The notes beneath the pieces were generated by a model. That model had not been told where the DNA came from and ran no database searches. It saw only the letters and a program-made list of their open reading frames with translations. 64,000 bases of DNA from positions 1,259,115-1,323,114 of the forward strand of contig NC_066516.1 in assembly GCF_024679095.1 (NCBI RefSeq), written 5' to 3'. Source of the stretch: Eriocheir sinensis. Taxonomy: Eukaryota > Arthropoda > Malacostraca > Decapoda > Varunidae. This document shows, piece after piece, positions 9,930-21,401 of this stretch (the stretch's first letter is position 1; each line of letters begins with the position of its first letter). The translations under genes and the position numbers were made by a program.

Positions 9930-11007
9930 ATGGATTACTTCACCAAGTGGCCGGAAGCCTACGCTATCCCTGACCAGGAAGCCACTACCATCGCTAAGGT
10001 ATTGGTGGAGGAGTTCTTCTGTCGCTTCGGTGTGCCTAACGAGCTCTATTTCGACCAGGGAAGGAATTTTGAGTCAACAGTCCTTGCTGAGTGCTGCAAG
10101 CTTCTGGGTATCAAGAAGACCCGGACCACCCCTCTGCACCCACAGTCAGATGGAATGGTGGAGAGGTTTAATTGGACGTTGGGCCAGGAGTTGGCCAAGC
10201 AGTGCAACAATGGCCATTCTTCATGGGATCAGAAGCTGCCTGCGCTCCTCATGGCCTACAGGTCTGCCGCCCACGAGACTACGGGGTATTCACCGGCAAA
10301 GCTGATGTTTGGACGTGAGCTGCGATTGCCGGTGGACCTACTGACAGGAAGGCCTCCTGGGGAAAGCCTTCCAAGGGACGCCTCCAGTTTTGCCCGTCAA
10401 CTAGAGGAACGGCTGGAAGAGGTGCACCATCAAGTCCGTGGTGCCTTGAAGTTCTCCGGGGAGGCCATGAAGCGCGGTTACAATATGAGGGCAAGCCACG
10501 TTGACTTCAAGGAAGGAGACCAAGTCTGGCTTTACAACCCGCAGAGGAAGAAAGGACAGTCTCCGAAGTTACAGAGCCCCTGGGAAGGCCCTTATACTGT
10601 GCTAGAACGCCTCTCCGACGTGACTTACCGAATCCGGAAAACGGAAAGGACCAAGCCGAAAGTTGTCCACGTCAACCGCCTATGGAGGTACCACGGTCCG
10701 GGAAATTACACCTGGAACAACTACAGACACCCAGGAAAATTACACCTGGAACAACTACAGACACCCAGCAGCCGACGAAAACGTAAGGGACGTCCAGGAC
10801 CGAGAGGAGGTCGACGACGACATAGGCCTTCTGGACCTTTCAGCCGAGGGAGATAACCTCCCGGTTTCGGCAGATGTTCCAGGGACACCCCAAGAAGCGG
10901 ACGACGACGAGGCGCACCAGGAGACAGACGCGCAAGAGGCACCGAACAGAAGACAGAGACAACGCAGGCGTCCACAGCGATACGACGATCATTATGTTTT
11001 TGTTTAA
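9930..11007 (+). pseudogene. pol: Gypsy-1 integrase core and C-terminus
   Basis: Integrase inserts the element's DNA. The frame 9930-10856 starts at MDYFTKWPEAY, carrying the first catalytic Asp. The second lies in FDQGRNFES and the Glu in GMVERFN, giving a DDE core. LLMAYRSAAHETTGYSPA, the LMFGRELRLP motif and an SH3-like region (GDQVWLYNPQRKKG, SPWEGPYTV, VVHVNRLWRY) follow. At about 10733 a 33-bp tandem duplication with one extra base shifts the frame. The natural acidic and Arg-rich tail (RRPQRYDDHYVFV) is then read in the other frame to a stop at 11005-11007. Confidence 0.9.
10699..10765 (+). repeat. 33/34-bp tandem duplication in integrase tail
   Basis: GGAAATTACACCTGGAACAA begins a 33-bp unit that is immediately repeated with one extra A (GGAAAATTACACC). 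The odd base throws the second copy and everything after it into another frame. Confidence 0.9.
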
Positions 11008-11054
11008 TTCTCTTATGTTTGTATATAGTTTAGTGTGATCGGTACGATCACAAT

Positions 11055-11085
11055 TAAGAGGGGGGGATAGAGGGAGGGATAGTGC
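11055..11085 (+). promoter_or_regulatory. Gypsy-1 polypurine tract
   Basis: The purine run AAGAGGGGGGGATAGAGGGA and its continuation abut the 3' LTR, the expected place for plus-strand priming. Confidence 0.8.
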
Positions 11086-11488
11086 TGTGCTGGAAGCTTT
11101 CCCCGGCGTCCATGGGCCTCTAGAAGGCCCCGGGAGGAGCGAGCAGGGGGGCGGGGAGCAAGGCGAGCCGTTCGCGCCCCGCGGGGCGCGGCCAGACGCC
11201 AGGCGGGAAGTGTTGCCAACTCGCATATATTTTTGCTACATGTTCTTGTATGATCTAAAATATACTGTAACATTCTAGACTGTACTGTTCTGGATATATA
11301 TAGGAGAAGAGGGCGAGAGAGGCCCAGTCCCAGTCATAGTAAGCTAGTGGTCAGTGAAGAGTCAGAGTGAAGTGTACTACTAAGGAAGAATATTAAACTA
11401 CAGAAGTTGTGCAAAGTGTTTACATATCTCCTTCCCACGGAGTCTTGTGACGGCGACACGGAACCCAAGTAATACGTCCGGCATAACA
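11086..11488 (+). repeat. Gypsy-1 3' LTR
   Basis: 403 bp, same ends and length as the 5' LTR, with about 11 substitutions. TATA-like box at 11295-11302. Confidence 0.95.
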
Positions 11489-11844
11489 ATATATATACTC
11501 TTGCACATTGGCACGAATCACCAACGACTGCGGGTTACGTCTCCAGGCATTGCTAGACACTAGAAACATACACCACAACACGAAATCTCGGAGTAACACA
11601 AAGTTGGCGGCCTGCTGACTGCATCATGACGTTACGACCAATCAGCACCCGTTTCCAGGTCACGTGATTTTTCCTCAACTTTAATCCATATTTTATACCA
11701 CATTTACTATTTTACATGAAGAAAAAATAGTACCATAGCTGAATTTTGGGCGTATTTTATCCATACAGACAGAATTTGAAATAAATATGTTGATCGGAAA
11801 CATGTCCATTTTACCTTCGGTGGTTGTTGCCCTCCTTCCACGTA
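11489..11844. other. Unassigned
   Basis: Flank of Gypsy-1. No reading frame, repeat or RNA recognised. Confidence 0.4.
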
Positions 11845-12064
11845 TTTTTTTTTTTTTTACAACAAAGGAGACAGCTCAAGGTCACAAAAAAGGAAACAAT
11901 AATAAAAAAGCCCGCTACTCGCTGCTCATAAAAAAAAGAATCAAAAGAGGTGGCCGAAAGAGAGGTCAATTTCGGGAGGAGAGGTGTCCTGATACCCTCC
12001 TCTTGAAAGAGTTCAAGTCGTAGGCGGGAGGAAATACAGATGAAGGAAGATTGTTCCAGAGTTG
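11845..12064 (-). mobile_element. J-family LINE, 3' end only
   Basis: Matches 33372-33598 (CAGCTCAAGG..AACAAAAAAG, AAGCCCGCTACT, GAGGTGTCCTGATACCCTCC, GAAAGAGTTCAAGTCGTAGGC, GATTGTTCCAGAGTT). The T run at 11845-11858 is the poly(A) tail on the minus strand. The copy is 5'-truncated, as usual for target-primed reverse transcription. Confidence 0.85.
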
Positions 12065-12856
12065 CCAAGCCTCGGCACCTTTTCTGTTTCCTCATCCAAA
12101 TTACGACCCTCATTTTGAACCTCTCACCAGTTCCACAGCTACCTGCTTTTCATTCTTTTCTCTCTCATGTCATATTGGCAACACTTTTTCCTTGACGCCA
12201 AACACAACACATTTCTTCCTTTCAACGCCGTCTCTCACTAGCTCATCCTCACTCACTACGTACACTTTTGCTTCTTCCTTAATTTGTTGTCCACGATCTA
12301 TTTAACCCTCTCACGCACCGTAAGTTTCCAATAAGTTTCTGTTCCACTCACCATGCATTTCTCAGGCCCGACCGGCCCTTTTTTCGCCGCCGCGATACTC
12401 TACATTCTCGGACGTATTTTATCCTCACAGATATATTAAAACTTGCTTTCTCCTCTTTCTGCTCTTTCTTCCATTGATTTTGCTGTTCATTTAATTTCTT
12501 AACATTTTTTTATATTTACCTCCACCTTTCCTCGTATTTCTTCAACATTACCTCATATTTATTGCACTCTATTCGAGATCTTTATTTTCTTTCCATCTAT
12601 TTAGCCTTTCCTCCACATTTTCCACTTTTTCGGATAGATTATGTAGGCTACCATTTTTTCCAGCAATAACATTTTCTTATATGCCATTCTGCTAGGAAGT
12701 GAGTCTTTTCTTGACCGAATCCAGAGAAACCCCGCCCCCGACTAAGGCTCGCCCTTGGTTGAGCTACGGGCGTAAAGACAGGAGCAAACACTTGACCTGA
12801 CCCCGGCGCTTCTTTCATTTTAACGTTTTTTATGTGTCCGAACTAAAGCACTATAA
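12065..12856. other. Unassigned T-rich sequence
   Basis: T/C-rich with no motif-bearing frame. TTAACCCTCTCACGCACCG at about 12302 resembles the repeat end at 63623 (TTAACCCTCTCGCGCACGA) and may mark a second piggyBac-like end. Confidence 0.3.
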
Positions 12857-13167
12857 CAGTGGTTCTCAACCTTTCCCAGATTTAAAAGAAAAGAAAAATC
12901 CTTTTTGGTCCATTTACTTAGCATGAATTACATTAGTGAGATATTTGACACCACTGTTTTAATGCTACCAGATTTTGAATACATGGTTAGTGAGATATTT
13001 GGAGCTGCTTCTCAGCTACCATATCTTGAATATATGGTTAATGAGATATTTGACACTGCTTCTTAGCTACCAGATATTGAATACGTGGTCGAATTTCAAC
13101 GTTCAGGCAGTTTCTATACTTGGTTTTGATAGCAACAAGCGTGGAAAATGCAGTTTCACATAGATAC

Positions 13168-14326
13168 GTGGATCCAAACATTGTCAGAATCCGAAGAGCC
13201 TGATGTGAGATCTGAGGAGAACATCTCCAAATCCATATCTTTGAAGTCTTCTTTAGCTCTGGAATTGAACTTCAACTCAAGGAACTCCTCCTGGACTTCA
13301 TCAGCAACATCAGCTACCTCACATTGAAATGGGTTCCTGATGAATTGTCTATATCTGGGAAGTATCTGATGAATTCTGCTTTCAAGTCACTTAGATGAGT
13401 GATTATTTGTTTCTTTAACTCAGTGTCAAGGTTACTGTGAGCGACAGCAGAATCCAAGTTCCTAAAACTGGCTGTATTTCCCTGCTGAATTCGACATTTC
13501 CAGAGGTTGAGTTTGGCCATGAAGGCTCGAATGGTGTCATGATGCATGATGATGTTGATGTTTGGTTCACAGCATTCAATGTTTCAAAAATGTCCACCAG
13601 GTAAGCTAGAGTTATCTGAAAGCCTTCAGACTGGAATTTGTCATGAAGGTCTGCCTTCTGCTTTGAATCTAGAAATATTGCTACTTCTTCTCTTAGCTCA
13701 TAAAGCCGTCCAAGCATGTTCCCTTTTGATAATATCCTTACACAGCAGTTTGAAGAGACGACTGTTTAAGGCTCCAGCTTTGATGAAGTTGACTACCTTG
13801 ATAACCACGTTCAGGACATCCCTCATTTCAGCAGGCAAAGTTATGGATGCTAAGGCTTCACGATGAAGTATGCAGTGTGTACTCATTACTGAGGGATTTT
13901 TTTTCTTTCACCTTTGTGACGAACCCAGACTGTAGACCAAGAATGGCTGGAGCTCCATCAGTACATACCCCTACCAGCGAGTCCCAAGAAAGTTTATTTT
14001 CTTGAAAAAAAGTTAGATGAATCATGAAAAATAGCTTCTGGTGTTGTGCAACCTTCCATGGGGTGACAGAATAAAATTTCCTCTTTTATATTGTTGCCTG
14101 ACACGAAATTAGCATACATCAGTAACTGAGAACACTGAGCGATATCAGTCGTTTCATCACACTGGATGGCAAAAACAGGGGAGGCTCTCACTTGGTCGAG
14201 AGTTTGATCTTGGATATCTTGTGACAATTCATCGATCCTTTTCTTGACTGTATCGTTTGACAGAAATTTATACTTGGTTTTATGAGACTCTCCAATGTTA
14301 TGGCTCTTCTTGCTTTTTTCAATCAA
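13168..14326 (-). pseudogene. hAT transposase (ZBED5/SCAND3-like), broken
   Basis: Four minus-strand segments read in order. (1) 14326-13994 has KKRIDELSQDIQDQ and the RNase H-fold segment FAIQCDETTDIAQCSQL. (2) 13886-13720 has THCILHREALAS, then VVNFIKAGALNSRLF. (3) 13717-13560 has LYELREEVAIFL and the LAYLVDIFETLNAVN helix. (4) 13547-13310 has IRAFMAKLNLW and further helices. This is the layout of domesticated and transposon ZBED5/FAM200-type proteins, which bind DNA and, in active elements, cut and paste. The BED finger and most of the C-terminal dimerisation region are missing and several frameshifts separate the pieces. Confidence 0.8.
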
Positions 14327-14327
14327 T

Positions 14328-14342
14328 CAGGGGGGGGGGGGG
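14328..14342 (+). repeat. Poly-G run
   Basis: About 14 consecutive G after CA, inside hAT-1. Confidence 0.9.
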
Positions 14343-14694
14343 GTAATGTATACGGATAATGGTATGCCTGGGAGACTTTTGAAAACAAGAGTTAGTAACG
14401 ACACTACTTCTGCATTATTTCATAAACTTATCGTTACGGAACTGCCCCACGCTCTTGTCAAGAAAATAGCACATAACTGGAAAAATGCATACTTTTCACC
14501 TGAGGCTCGTGCCCCCCCCTGGAAATCACTCACGCCCCCCAGGTTAAGAACCACTGCCGTCCACTCTGAATGTAATTTTGGCATATCTTTTGGGGGGTCA
14601 AGAGGGCATCGTAGATTCATGAGGTGGGGGGGAGGAGGGTGTTGAGCGAATCGAGCATGCACAGGTGAGGGAAGTTTTCATCTTGAGGCCGATA

Positions 14695-14882
14695 TAGACA
14701 CACGTGGCACAACTGGTTAGAGCGCCGCGCTGCAAGGCTTCACGGCCAAACAGGCGGTTAATGTCCCTCCTTGAGCAAGGGGATGGAGAGATCGACGATA
14801 ATGAGCATACACTTGCTTATGTCAACTCGTGATCAGGCCGTGGTGAATCACACACACAAACACACACATACACACACACACA
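14695..14882 (+). repeat. SINE-A copy 2
   Basis: Head TGGCACAACTGGTTAGAGCG, then GGCCAAACAGGCGG, GATCGACGATAATGAGC, AACTCGTGATCAGGCCGTGG and an ACAC tail. It matches 51657-51922 with the B box and middle deleted. Confidence 0.75.
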
Positions 14883-15047
14883 CAGGAAGTTCAGTGTTCA
14901 AGTTCGGTTGCGATAAATGAATACCTCGCACCACCCACGAAGGAATCTAGTGGTAGCACAGGGGGCCTGGGCTGCTGGATAAGTGGTCCTGACTCTGAAT
15001 TAAGGAGCAAGTATGCGGTGTTGTGAATTAAGTGACAGATGTAAACA

Positions 15048-15887
15048 ATGTCCGAATTAGTTGGGGAGCTGGGTTTACACATTTCCGAGTTTACGGCCAA
15101 AAATGTTGATTATGGCCTTATTATGGCGAGATTAAAGAGAACTGAGTCGGAAGGGGACAAGGCGAAGGTGGAGATGAGAGTTATGTGAGAGGAGGTAAGC
15201 TGTTACAGACACGTGGTAGAGAAAATGCTGTAAAAGATGGAGAAGAAAAACAAACAGGCGGACTTGGAGGAGCATCAGAACACGATTCTACGTGATGAAA
15301 TTGAGCAGCTGAATAAATTAAACAAGAAGGGCGAAAAAGAAATTGAAAAAGTGAAGAAAGAAAATGAAGAACTGAGGAATAAACAAGGAGGAGAGGGGCA
15401 GGACATTGAGGAGCAGGTTAAGGAACTGGTCGATCAGGGAGTCAGGGAAATAAGAGAGGATCAAAAGAAAGATACGGCGCCCTTTGAAGAAATATGGTTG
15501 CAACAAAGAGAGGAGCAAAAGAACATTATGGAAAATGAAGTGATTATGGTCATACAAACTTAGAACACGTTAATAAGAGTTTCAGTGGACAAGAAGAAAA
15601 GTGTATTAATTTATTGTTTACAGGAAGAAAAAATCCCACTAAGAATCAAGAGAGATAAGGAGGTGAAAAGGGTTAAGGAACTGCTGAAGAATTCAAATGA
15701 CGAAGACGAAACAAAATTTGATGACGTAGAGGTGGTACGTCTGGAGAGATTTGTAGGAGGGGCTCACCCGATTAAAATGAGGTTGAAATCCCGAGCAGAG
15801 ACTGAGGAAATTTTAACAAGAGCTTTTAGACTGAAGGAAAGAGAGGAATACATGAATGTGTATACATATAAAGAAATGTTTGAATGA
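15048..15887 (+). pseudogene. LINE-O ORF1-like protein
   Basis: One frame from an ATG at 15048, interrupted by stops at 15186, 15231 and 15561. The N-terminal part (NVDYGLIMARLKRTESEGDK) and a long Glu/Lys coiled coil (about 15237-15540) are followed by an RRM-like segment (SVLIYCLQEE..., RFVGGAHPIKMRLKS, AEEIL-type helix, EYMNVYTYKE). ORF1 proteins of this kind bind LINE RNA and act as chaperones. A typical copy of this family continues straight into the endonuclease ORF, as here. In-frame stops make it a relic. Confidence 0.7.
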
Positions 15888-15959
15888 AGAAGATAGTAAA
15901 TGAAGAACTTTAGGGATGCATTTAGAAAGTAGAATGATGAAAGGACAAAAGAAGAGGAT

Positions 15960-16430
15960 TTTTTTTGAAGGGTGTTGGATAATAAAATAAAGAAGTGGTA
16001 TAAAAGTAAGAGAAACATAGATGGGATGGTATCCAAGAAATTAGAGTTTGAAGACTACCTCAGAGAGAAAAAAAGGGAAATTGTGTGCCTTGTAGAAATT
16101 AAATGCGCAGATGGCATCCTATGTAACATCAAAGGAAAATATGCTACATGGAGAAAGGATAGAAAAGGAAAGAGGGGTGGAGGTGTTATGATAAAGACGA
16201 AATCAAAAGTAAAATTAATAAAGGTAGATCAAGGAAAAGGCAAGGTGGAAATATCAAGCATGCAGATATCGGATATGACTGGGGGAACGATGAAAACTGT
16301 GGTGGCACATATCCCTCTCCCCCCGAAGACAAAGTACTGGACAAATGAAGAGCATGAAGAGATGTTAAATGATACATTAGAGAGTTTGAAGCGGATGATA
16401 AGAAAAAGTGGTGAAGTCAGTGTGACTGGG
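15960..16430 (+). pseudogene. LINE-O endonuclease, 5' part
   Basis: Open frame from about 15972 with LEFEDYLREKKREIVCLVE, then the RKGKRGGGVMI turn typical of LINE AP-endonucleases. The normal catalytic TET is CLVEIK here. The element ends abruptly at about 16430, where a J-family LINE in the opposite direction begins. The rest of the endonuclease and the RT are missing. Confidence 0.7.
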
Positions 16431-18385
16431 CCTTTAGACTCCACTCTGTATAAGAGAGCTGTATGTGTGTGTGGAGACCCCCCACACCTGAGATGAGTCC
16501 TCCATACGAGGGCGGACAAGGCTCCTATATATGGACAGCATATGTGCGGGGGAAAGGAAAGACGATACATAACGCTCAACATCGAGGAAGCTGATTTAGT
16601 AAAAGAGATGTGAAGTTTCCAGTTAATATTTTGAGTTAAGGGTAGACTGAGGATGTTCAGTGTAGAAGAAGGTGATAGCTGGGTGGTGTCGAAGAATCAG
16701 GGATAGGTGTTTGGAAGATTGTGTCGAGTTGATATGTGGAGAAACTGAGCTTTTGAGGCGTTGAAGGACACCAGGTTCCTCCTACCCCAATCAGAAAGAT
16801 AGCAAGGTCTGAGGGTAAGCGCTCTGCAGCCTGCAGTCTGGAGTCTTGTAATTCCTATTGGGAAGGTCTTCTGTTGAAATAAGTTCTATAATGCAGAGTA
16901 GAATCATCAGCGTGCGAATGGATAGTATAGTTTGTTGTGGAGAGATCACTGATGAATAACAGAAAGAGAGTGGGGGTTAGGACAGAACCCTGCGGGGTGC
17001 CACCGTTGATAGGTTTAGGGGAAGAGCAGTGATCGTCTACCACAGCAAAGATAGAACGCCCGGAAAAGAAACTGGAGATAAGGTACAGAGAGAGGGAGAA
17101 AATTCGTAGGAGGGTAGTTTAGAAGCAAAAAATTTTCTTTTTACATCTCAGCCTCTAGCGTCGGTAGGCTTTCTTCAGGGGCGTAGCTGGTGGTCGGCCC
17201 AAGCCCGTCATGGCGCAGGCAATTTTTATCGTGGCGCCAGTTATGCTTGGCTTATGCTGCCCCCCGGAACTCATTATTGATTTACTTGGACGGTTTCTTC
17301 TAGAGTCCGGGTTGATGGATGGTGTTCATGACAGCATGTGGGAAGTCTTAGGCCACTCGGCGGTGACTGAAAAATCCCAGGTGATAGCGTGGGGATTCGA
17401 ATCGACGTTGTCCATGGCGTGATGAATGCTGGCCCAGCACGCTAACTACTCAGCCACCACCTACCAGACTCTATCGAAAGCTTTCGATATGTCTAAGGCA
17501 ACAGTGAAAATTACACCGAAACGGTTAAGAGAGGATGACCAGGAGTCAACTAGAATGGCAAGAAGATCTCCAGTAGAACGCACCTTGCGGAATCCGTACT
17601 GGCGATCAAATAGAAGGTCAGAAGTGGATAGATGCTTATGAATCTTCCGGTTAAGGATTGACTCAAAAGCTTTAGAAAGACAGGAAAGTAAAGCTATAGG
17701 ACGGTAGTTTGAGGGATTGAAACAGTCACCCTTCTTAGGCAAAGGCTGTATGTAGCCGTACTTCCAACAGGAAAAAGAGATAGATGTTGAAAGGCAGAGA
17801 CGAAAGGGTGGATGTCAGCTTCGAAGCACAGTTTTTAAGAACAATAGGAGGCACTCCATCAGGCTCATAAGCTTTCTGAGAATTGAGGCTAGAGAGGGCA
17901 TAGAAAACATCATTCTTAAGAATCTTAATAACAAGCATAAAGAAGTCAGAGGGTGGGGTGAAGGGGGGGGATGAGTTGGAGGAATATGCCCAGAATCGTC
18001 CAGAGTGGAGTTTTTACAGGAAGTTTGAACGAAGAGACTTGGAGACAGATGTGACGGCGGTGCTGCCGTCAGGATTAAGGAGAGGAAGGAAAGATGAAGA
18101 GGTGAAAGTGGAAGAAATATTTTTGGCTAGCTGCCAGAAATCTCTGGAAGAATTAGAGAAAGCAAGGTTGCGACACTTTCTACTGATGTTTTTGGTTAGT
18201 CGGAGAATAGATTTGGCACGATTCTTGGCGGAAATGTAAAGATCATGGTTAGCAGGACTGCAAAGGCTCTGGTACCTTGTGTAAGCTGCCTTTCTATCTT
18301 TGATATCACGAGAACAAGTGTGATTCAACCAAGGCTTTTTAGGATGAGGGGTAGAGAAAGATCGTGGAATGCGTGCATCCATATC
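16430..18385 (-). mobile_element. J-family LINE copy (J4), internal part, SINE inserted
   Basis: Colinear with 33856-35470. Minus-strand protein segments include [58 protein letters not shown] and, past the [25 protein letters not shown] and [10 protein letters not shown] (the RT active site, normally Y/F-ADD, is HADD). Frameshifts and both missing ends make it inactive. SINE-B copy 1 (17118-17461) sits inside the RT. Confidence 0.85.
17118..17461 (-). repeat. SINE-B copy 1, inside J4
   Basis: On the minus strand it has an A box (TGGCTGAGTAGTTAGCGTGC) and B box (GATTCGAATCC), then CACCTGGGATTTTTCAGTCACCGCC, AAGAAAGCCTACCG and an A-rich tail. The same sequence is at 53144-53517 and 32927-33240. 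It interrupts J4 between GTAGTTTAGAAGC and CCAGACTCTATC. Confidence 0.85.
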
Positions 18386-19637
18386 TTGATATGCTGGTTC
18401 CGGTGCACCCCTAATAATTACACTATACAAACCCATAAATGGCATAGAACGATCAGACATTAAAAAATATTACTGAGAAGGGGAAGAGATGACGAAGATT
18501 TAAGAGGTCGTCCTAGGAGAAAGTTGAGAAAGGGACAATGTCTGAATGACACTGTCATGATTTCATTATTCAGGGAATGGTCCGTGGAAAAATACCGCGG
18601 GAGTCCCCGCCATTTTGATTGAGAGAGCGGGAACTCAGTCCCTCACCAAGGCGGGAAAACCAGGCAGGCGGGAAACAGGACCTTATTCAAATCATTTCGT
18701 TATTACTGCCAAAGCTGAGCTATGTGTGGGATGCATGACCCCACTAATACCTAGTGCATGTGTTAGGTTATTAATAAATAACAATCCATAGCCGTAGGGC
18801 GTTTAGTGTAAGTGTTACACAGAAAACGAGAGGTCAGTATGGCGAGAGCTGGCATCTTGACCGCGCCCGGGGAGCGGAGCATTGTGGGTCCCGCCGCCAT
18901 CTTCCGGCATCTTCCTCCGAGACTCCAACGTGACAAGACGTCCCTCACCAGCCTCCCGTGCCACGTGCCTATCGTGGTGTTTTTCCTGCTTTGTAGTATC
19001 CACAAGTCCAGAGTGACTGTGTGCTGCTAGCGAGGGAAGCCGTTGGAAGGTAAGGAGGGCACGGCGTGTTGCAGAGAGGAACGAAGAGGACAGAAGGACT
19101 CCAGGAAGAACGGACCACGAGGAAGACCAGGTGTGGTTTCTGCTTCGCCATCTCCAGATAAGTACATATTTTGCATTGGTAGTTTTAAGATAGCTAGCTA
19201 GGTTGCTGTGTGTCTGGGATTAATTAATTATTCTTAATTTCCAGCGAGTTTCTTTGTTGCTTTCAATAAACTTAAGAGCAGGTTTTATCTGGCTTTTTCT
19301 TACCCTATGAGAGATGTGACTGGTCAGATATTTAAATAATAATAAGGACTAGAGAGGCTGTGAGTCTGAAACTCAATTTTCAGATATTTTATTTTATAAT
19401 TTTTATTGCTGAGAATTTACGGGATTTTCGGAAGTCCAGACCTTTCTAGAACCCCACAGACACAAAGGAATACAGTTTTCCACATAGGAATATAAATGCA
19501 TGGATCAAAATACTAGAAGTGGTGGAGGCAAGGTGTATATACGGAGTTAAAAAAAAAAATGGATGAATAAAGCTTCGGAGACATGGCCACACGAGTGTAA
19601 CTCAGCCTCGTTATACTAGAATTAGGTAAACACAGCT

Positions 19638-19723
<86 letters not shown>

Positions 19724-20638
19724 CCTATCTATATCTATCTAACTATCTATAAACTTATCGATGAATTAATATATTGTCATTTATCTACAATAATAATTAT
19801 ATCTTCCCATGGAACAATTATAAAAATATTGGATTACTGCAATTCATTACTTAAACTATTTACATGTTTGAGGAATGTGTTTAGTGAATTTTTGAGATGT
19901 GAGGAATTTTTAGTATGGCATCAAAGTCTACTTAAAGAGAGTAAGTGATGGAGGGAGGTAGAGGGTTAGTAAGAGAAGGACTGAAGATCAACCTGAACTT
20001 GGGTTATGAGCATGAGAGATGATGGGACAGTCACCTTTTGGGGGTATTACTGAGAAAGAATGCATCGTGGAAGGCAAGACTTTAGCAAAATTAGAGTTAT
20101 GGTAAAACAATAATCAAATCATTGTGAATTAAGGTATAGTGTCATTTCAGACCAATGATGCATATTCTAGTAAATATAAGGACTGGGCATCTAATAACAT
20201 AAATTTTTGCGCTTTGAGATATTTTGTTAATCATCCGTTTGAATTTATAATCCGTTCGAGTCAGTGCTTAAATCCTCAAATTAGGACACTATGGGCAAAT
20301 TTTCTTTTTAATGCTCATTAGTAGAGGATGCAGATATGGGCTTCACATATTCTTTCATTAAGGTCCATTGGGTTTATTCACGTTGTCAAGGGATCCAGTC
20401 GGGTGAACATCACGTGGGTAATAACTCAGGGCTACTATGAGCAGAGTCAGCTCGGTCGGTCGGAGTCGGTTTTGAAATAATTTACAGCACTAATTACCAG
20501 TCGTGTTGTATTCAGATTGGTGAATGATATTTTTATGGAGAAAAAATGAAAATAAATTATTGTTATCACATTTTAGCTCATGAGGATGAAAAACTTGATT
20601 TTGTCAATGTGTGTGTGCGTGCGTGCATGCATGCGTGT
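18386..20638. other. Unassigned; GC-rich block and (AC)n
   Basis: 18580-19140 is distinctly GC- and CpG-richer than its surroundings and contains a splice-donor-like AAGGTAAGG at 19045; no protein motif was recognised. From 19140 to 20638 the sequence is AT-rich and holds only the (AC)n tract at 19641-19719. Confidence 0.35.
19641..19719 (+). repeat. (AC)n microsatellite
   Basis: About 39 uninterrupted AC units. Confidence 0.97.
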
Positions 20639-20884
20639 GTGTGTAATTCACCACGGCTTTATCACGAACTGGACTCGTCATCACCAGCAGGTACCCTCCC
20701 GATAAGAGCAAGGATCATTATAGTCGATTTCTGGGTACTGCTGGGGCTGCACACCATTCACTCCATTCCCTTCCTTAAGGGGGGAGAGTAACCACTTCTT
20801 GTCAGCAGAAAATCCCATCCTCAGCGGGGCTCGAACCTGCGCCTGCCAGTGCACAGCTTTATCCACTGAGTTATCAAAGCAATG
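20639..20884 (-). repeat. SINE-A copy 3
   Basis: The minus strand begins GCTTTGATAACTCAGTGGAT (A box) with B box GGTTCGAGCCC. The body matches 51700-51920 and ends in a GTGTGT/ACACAC tail at 20610-20645. Confidence 0.8.
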
Positions 20885-20924
20885 GTGTGTGTGTGTGCTT
20901 GTGTGTGTGTGTGTGTGTGTGTAT

Positions 20925-21111
20925 TTCACCATGGCCTGATCACGAGTTAGAATTGCAATCGCCAGCAAGTACCCTTCCGATTAGAGCAAGTCTCATTAGT
21001 CGATCTCTGGGTACTGCCAGGACCTCACACACAACACACCCCGTCCCCCTTGGTCAAGGGGGACAGTAACCACTCCTAGTCAGCGGAAAAAACCCGGGGG
21101 TCGAACCTCTT
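20925..21111 (-). repeat. SINE-A copy 4 (head missing)
   Basis: Same body as copy 3 (GGCCTGATCACGAGTT, GATCTCTGGGTACTGCCAGG, CCCCCTTGGTCAAGGGGG). It lies next to copy 3 in the same orientation, truncated at the B box (GGTCGAACCTC). Confidence 0.75.
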
Positions 21112-21150
21112 GCATTAAACAAATATTTCATTTAGAAAAAGTACTTGTCG

Positions 21151-21210
21151 AGTCCGTTTGGGGGTAGGCTCCCGCGGGTCCATTTCTCCGCTCTGCTCTG
21201 CCACACAGTC
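21151..21210 (+). repeat. 60-bp repeat, inverted copy at 31832-31891
   Basis: Its reverse complement matches 31832-31891 at about 57 of 60 bases. The two copies bracket Gypsy-2. Confidence 0.85.
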
Positions 21211-21401
21211 CAAACACCTATCTCTTCCTCTCATATGTAAGGTAAAGGTAACATATGATAGGAAAAAATAGGTGTTGGGACTTGTTATAGTAGGATATCA
21301 ATGTATTATTATTAGTAGTATTATTTAGTATCACCACGAATTAGGCATACAATTGTCAATGGAAAAAACCCACGACAAATAGATCACGCCACCTTATAGG
21401 A

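Larger units (their letters stand above)
5365..11488 (+). mobile_element. Gypsy-1: full-length Ty3/gypsy LTR retrotransposon
   Basis: The parts are in canonical order: 403-bp LTR, PBS, gag with two CCHC knuckles, aspartic protease, reverse transcriptase, RNase H, integrase, polypurine tract, 403-bp LTR. RT preceding integrase places it in Ty3/gypsy. The two LTRs start TGTGCTGG and end CATAACA and differ at about 11 positions by eye (about 97% identity, no gaps). Coding parts carry several frameshifts and at least one internal deletion, so this copy could not encode a complete polyprotein. No matching target duplication was found at the ends (TTGT before, AATAT after). Confidence 0.95.
12857..14556 (-). 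mobile_element. hAT-1: Buster/ZBED5-like DNA transposon relic
   Basis: Bounded by inverted ends CAGTGGTTCTCAACCT (12857) and AGGTTAAGAACCACTG (to 14556), typical of hAT/Buster elements, and holding hAT transposase fragments on the minus strand. The flanking 8-mers (CACTATAA, CCGTCCAC) do not match, so the target duplication has decayed or the ends are from different copies. Confidence 0.8.

Noticed and set aside
5350..11500. Target-site duplication for Gypsy-1
   Set aside because: Bases next to the LTRs (TTGT before, AATAT after) do not match in any 4-6 bp register.
12840..14570. 8-bp target duplication for hAT-1
   Set aside because: CACTATAA and CCGTCCAC differ at most positions.
15048..15887. 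Host coiled-coil protein
   Set aside because: It is followed in the same frame by LINE endonuclease motifs and contains in-frame stops, so it is a LINE ORF1 relic.
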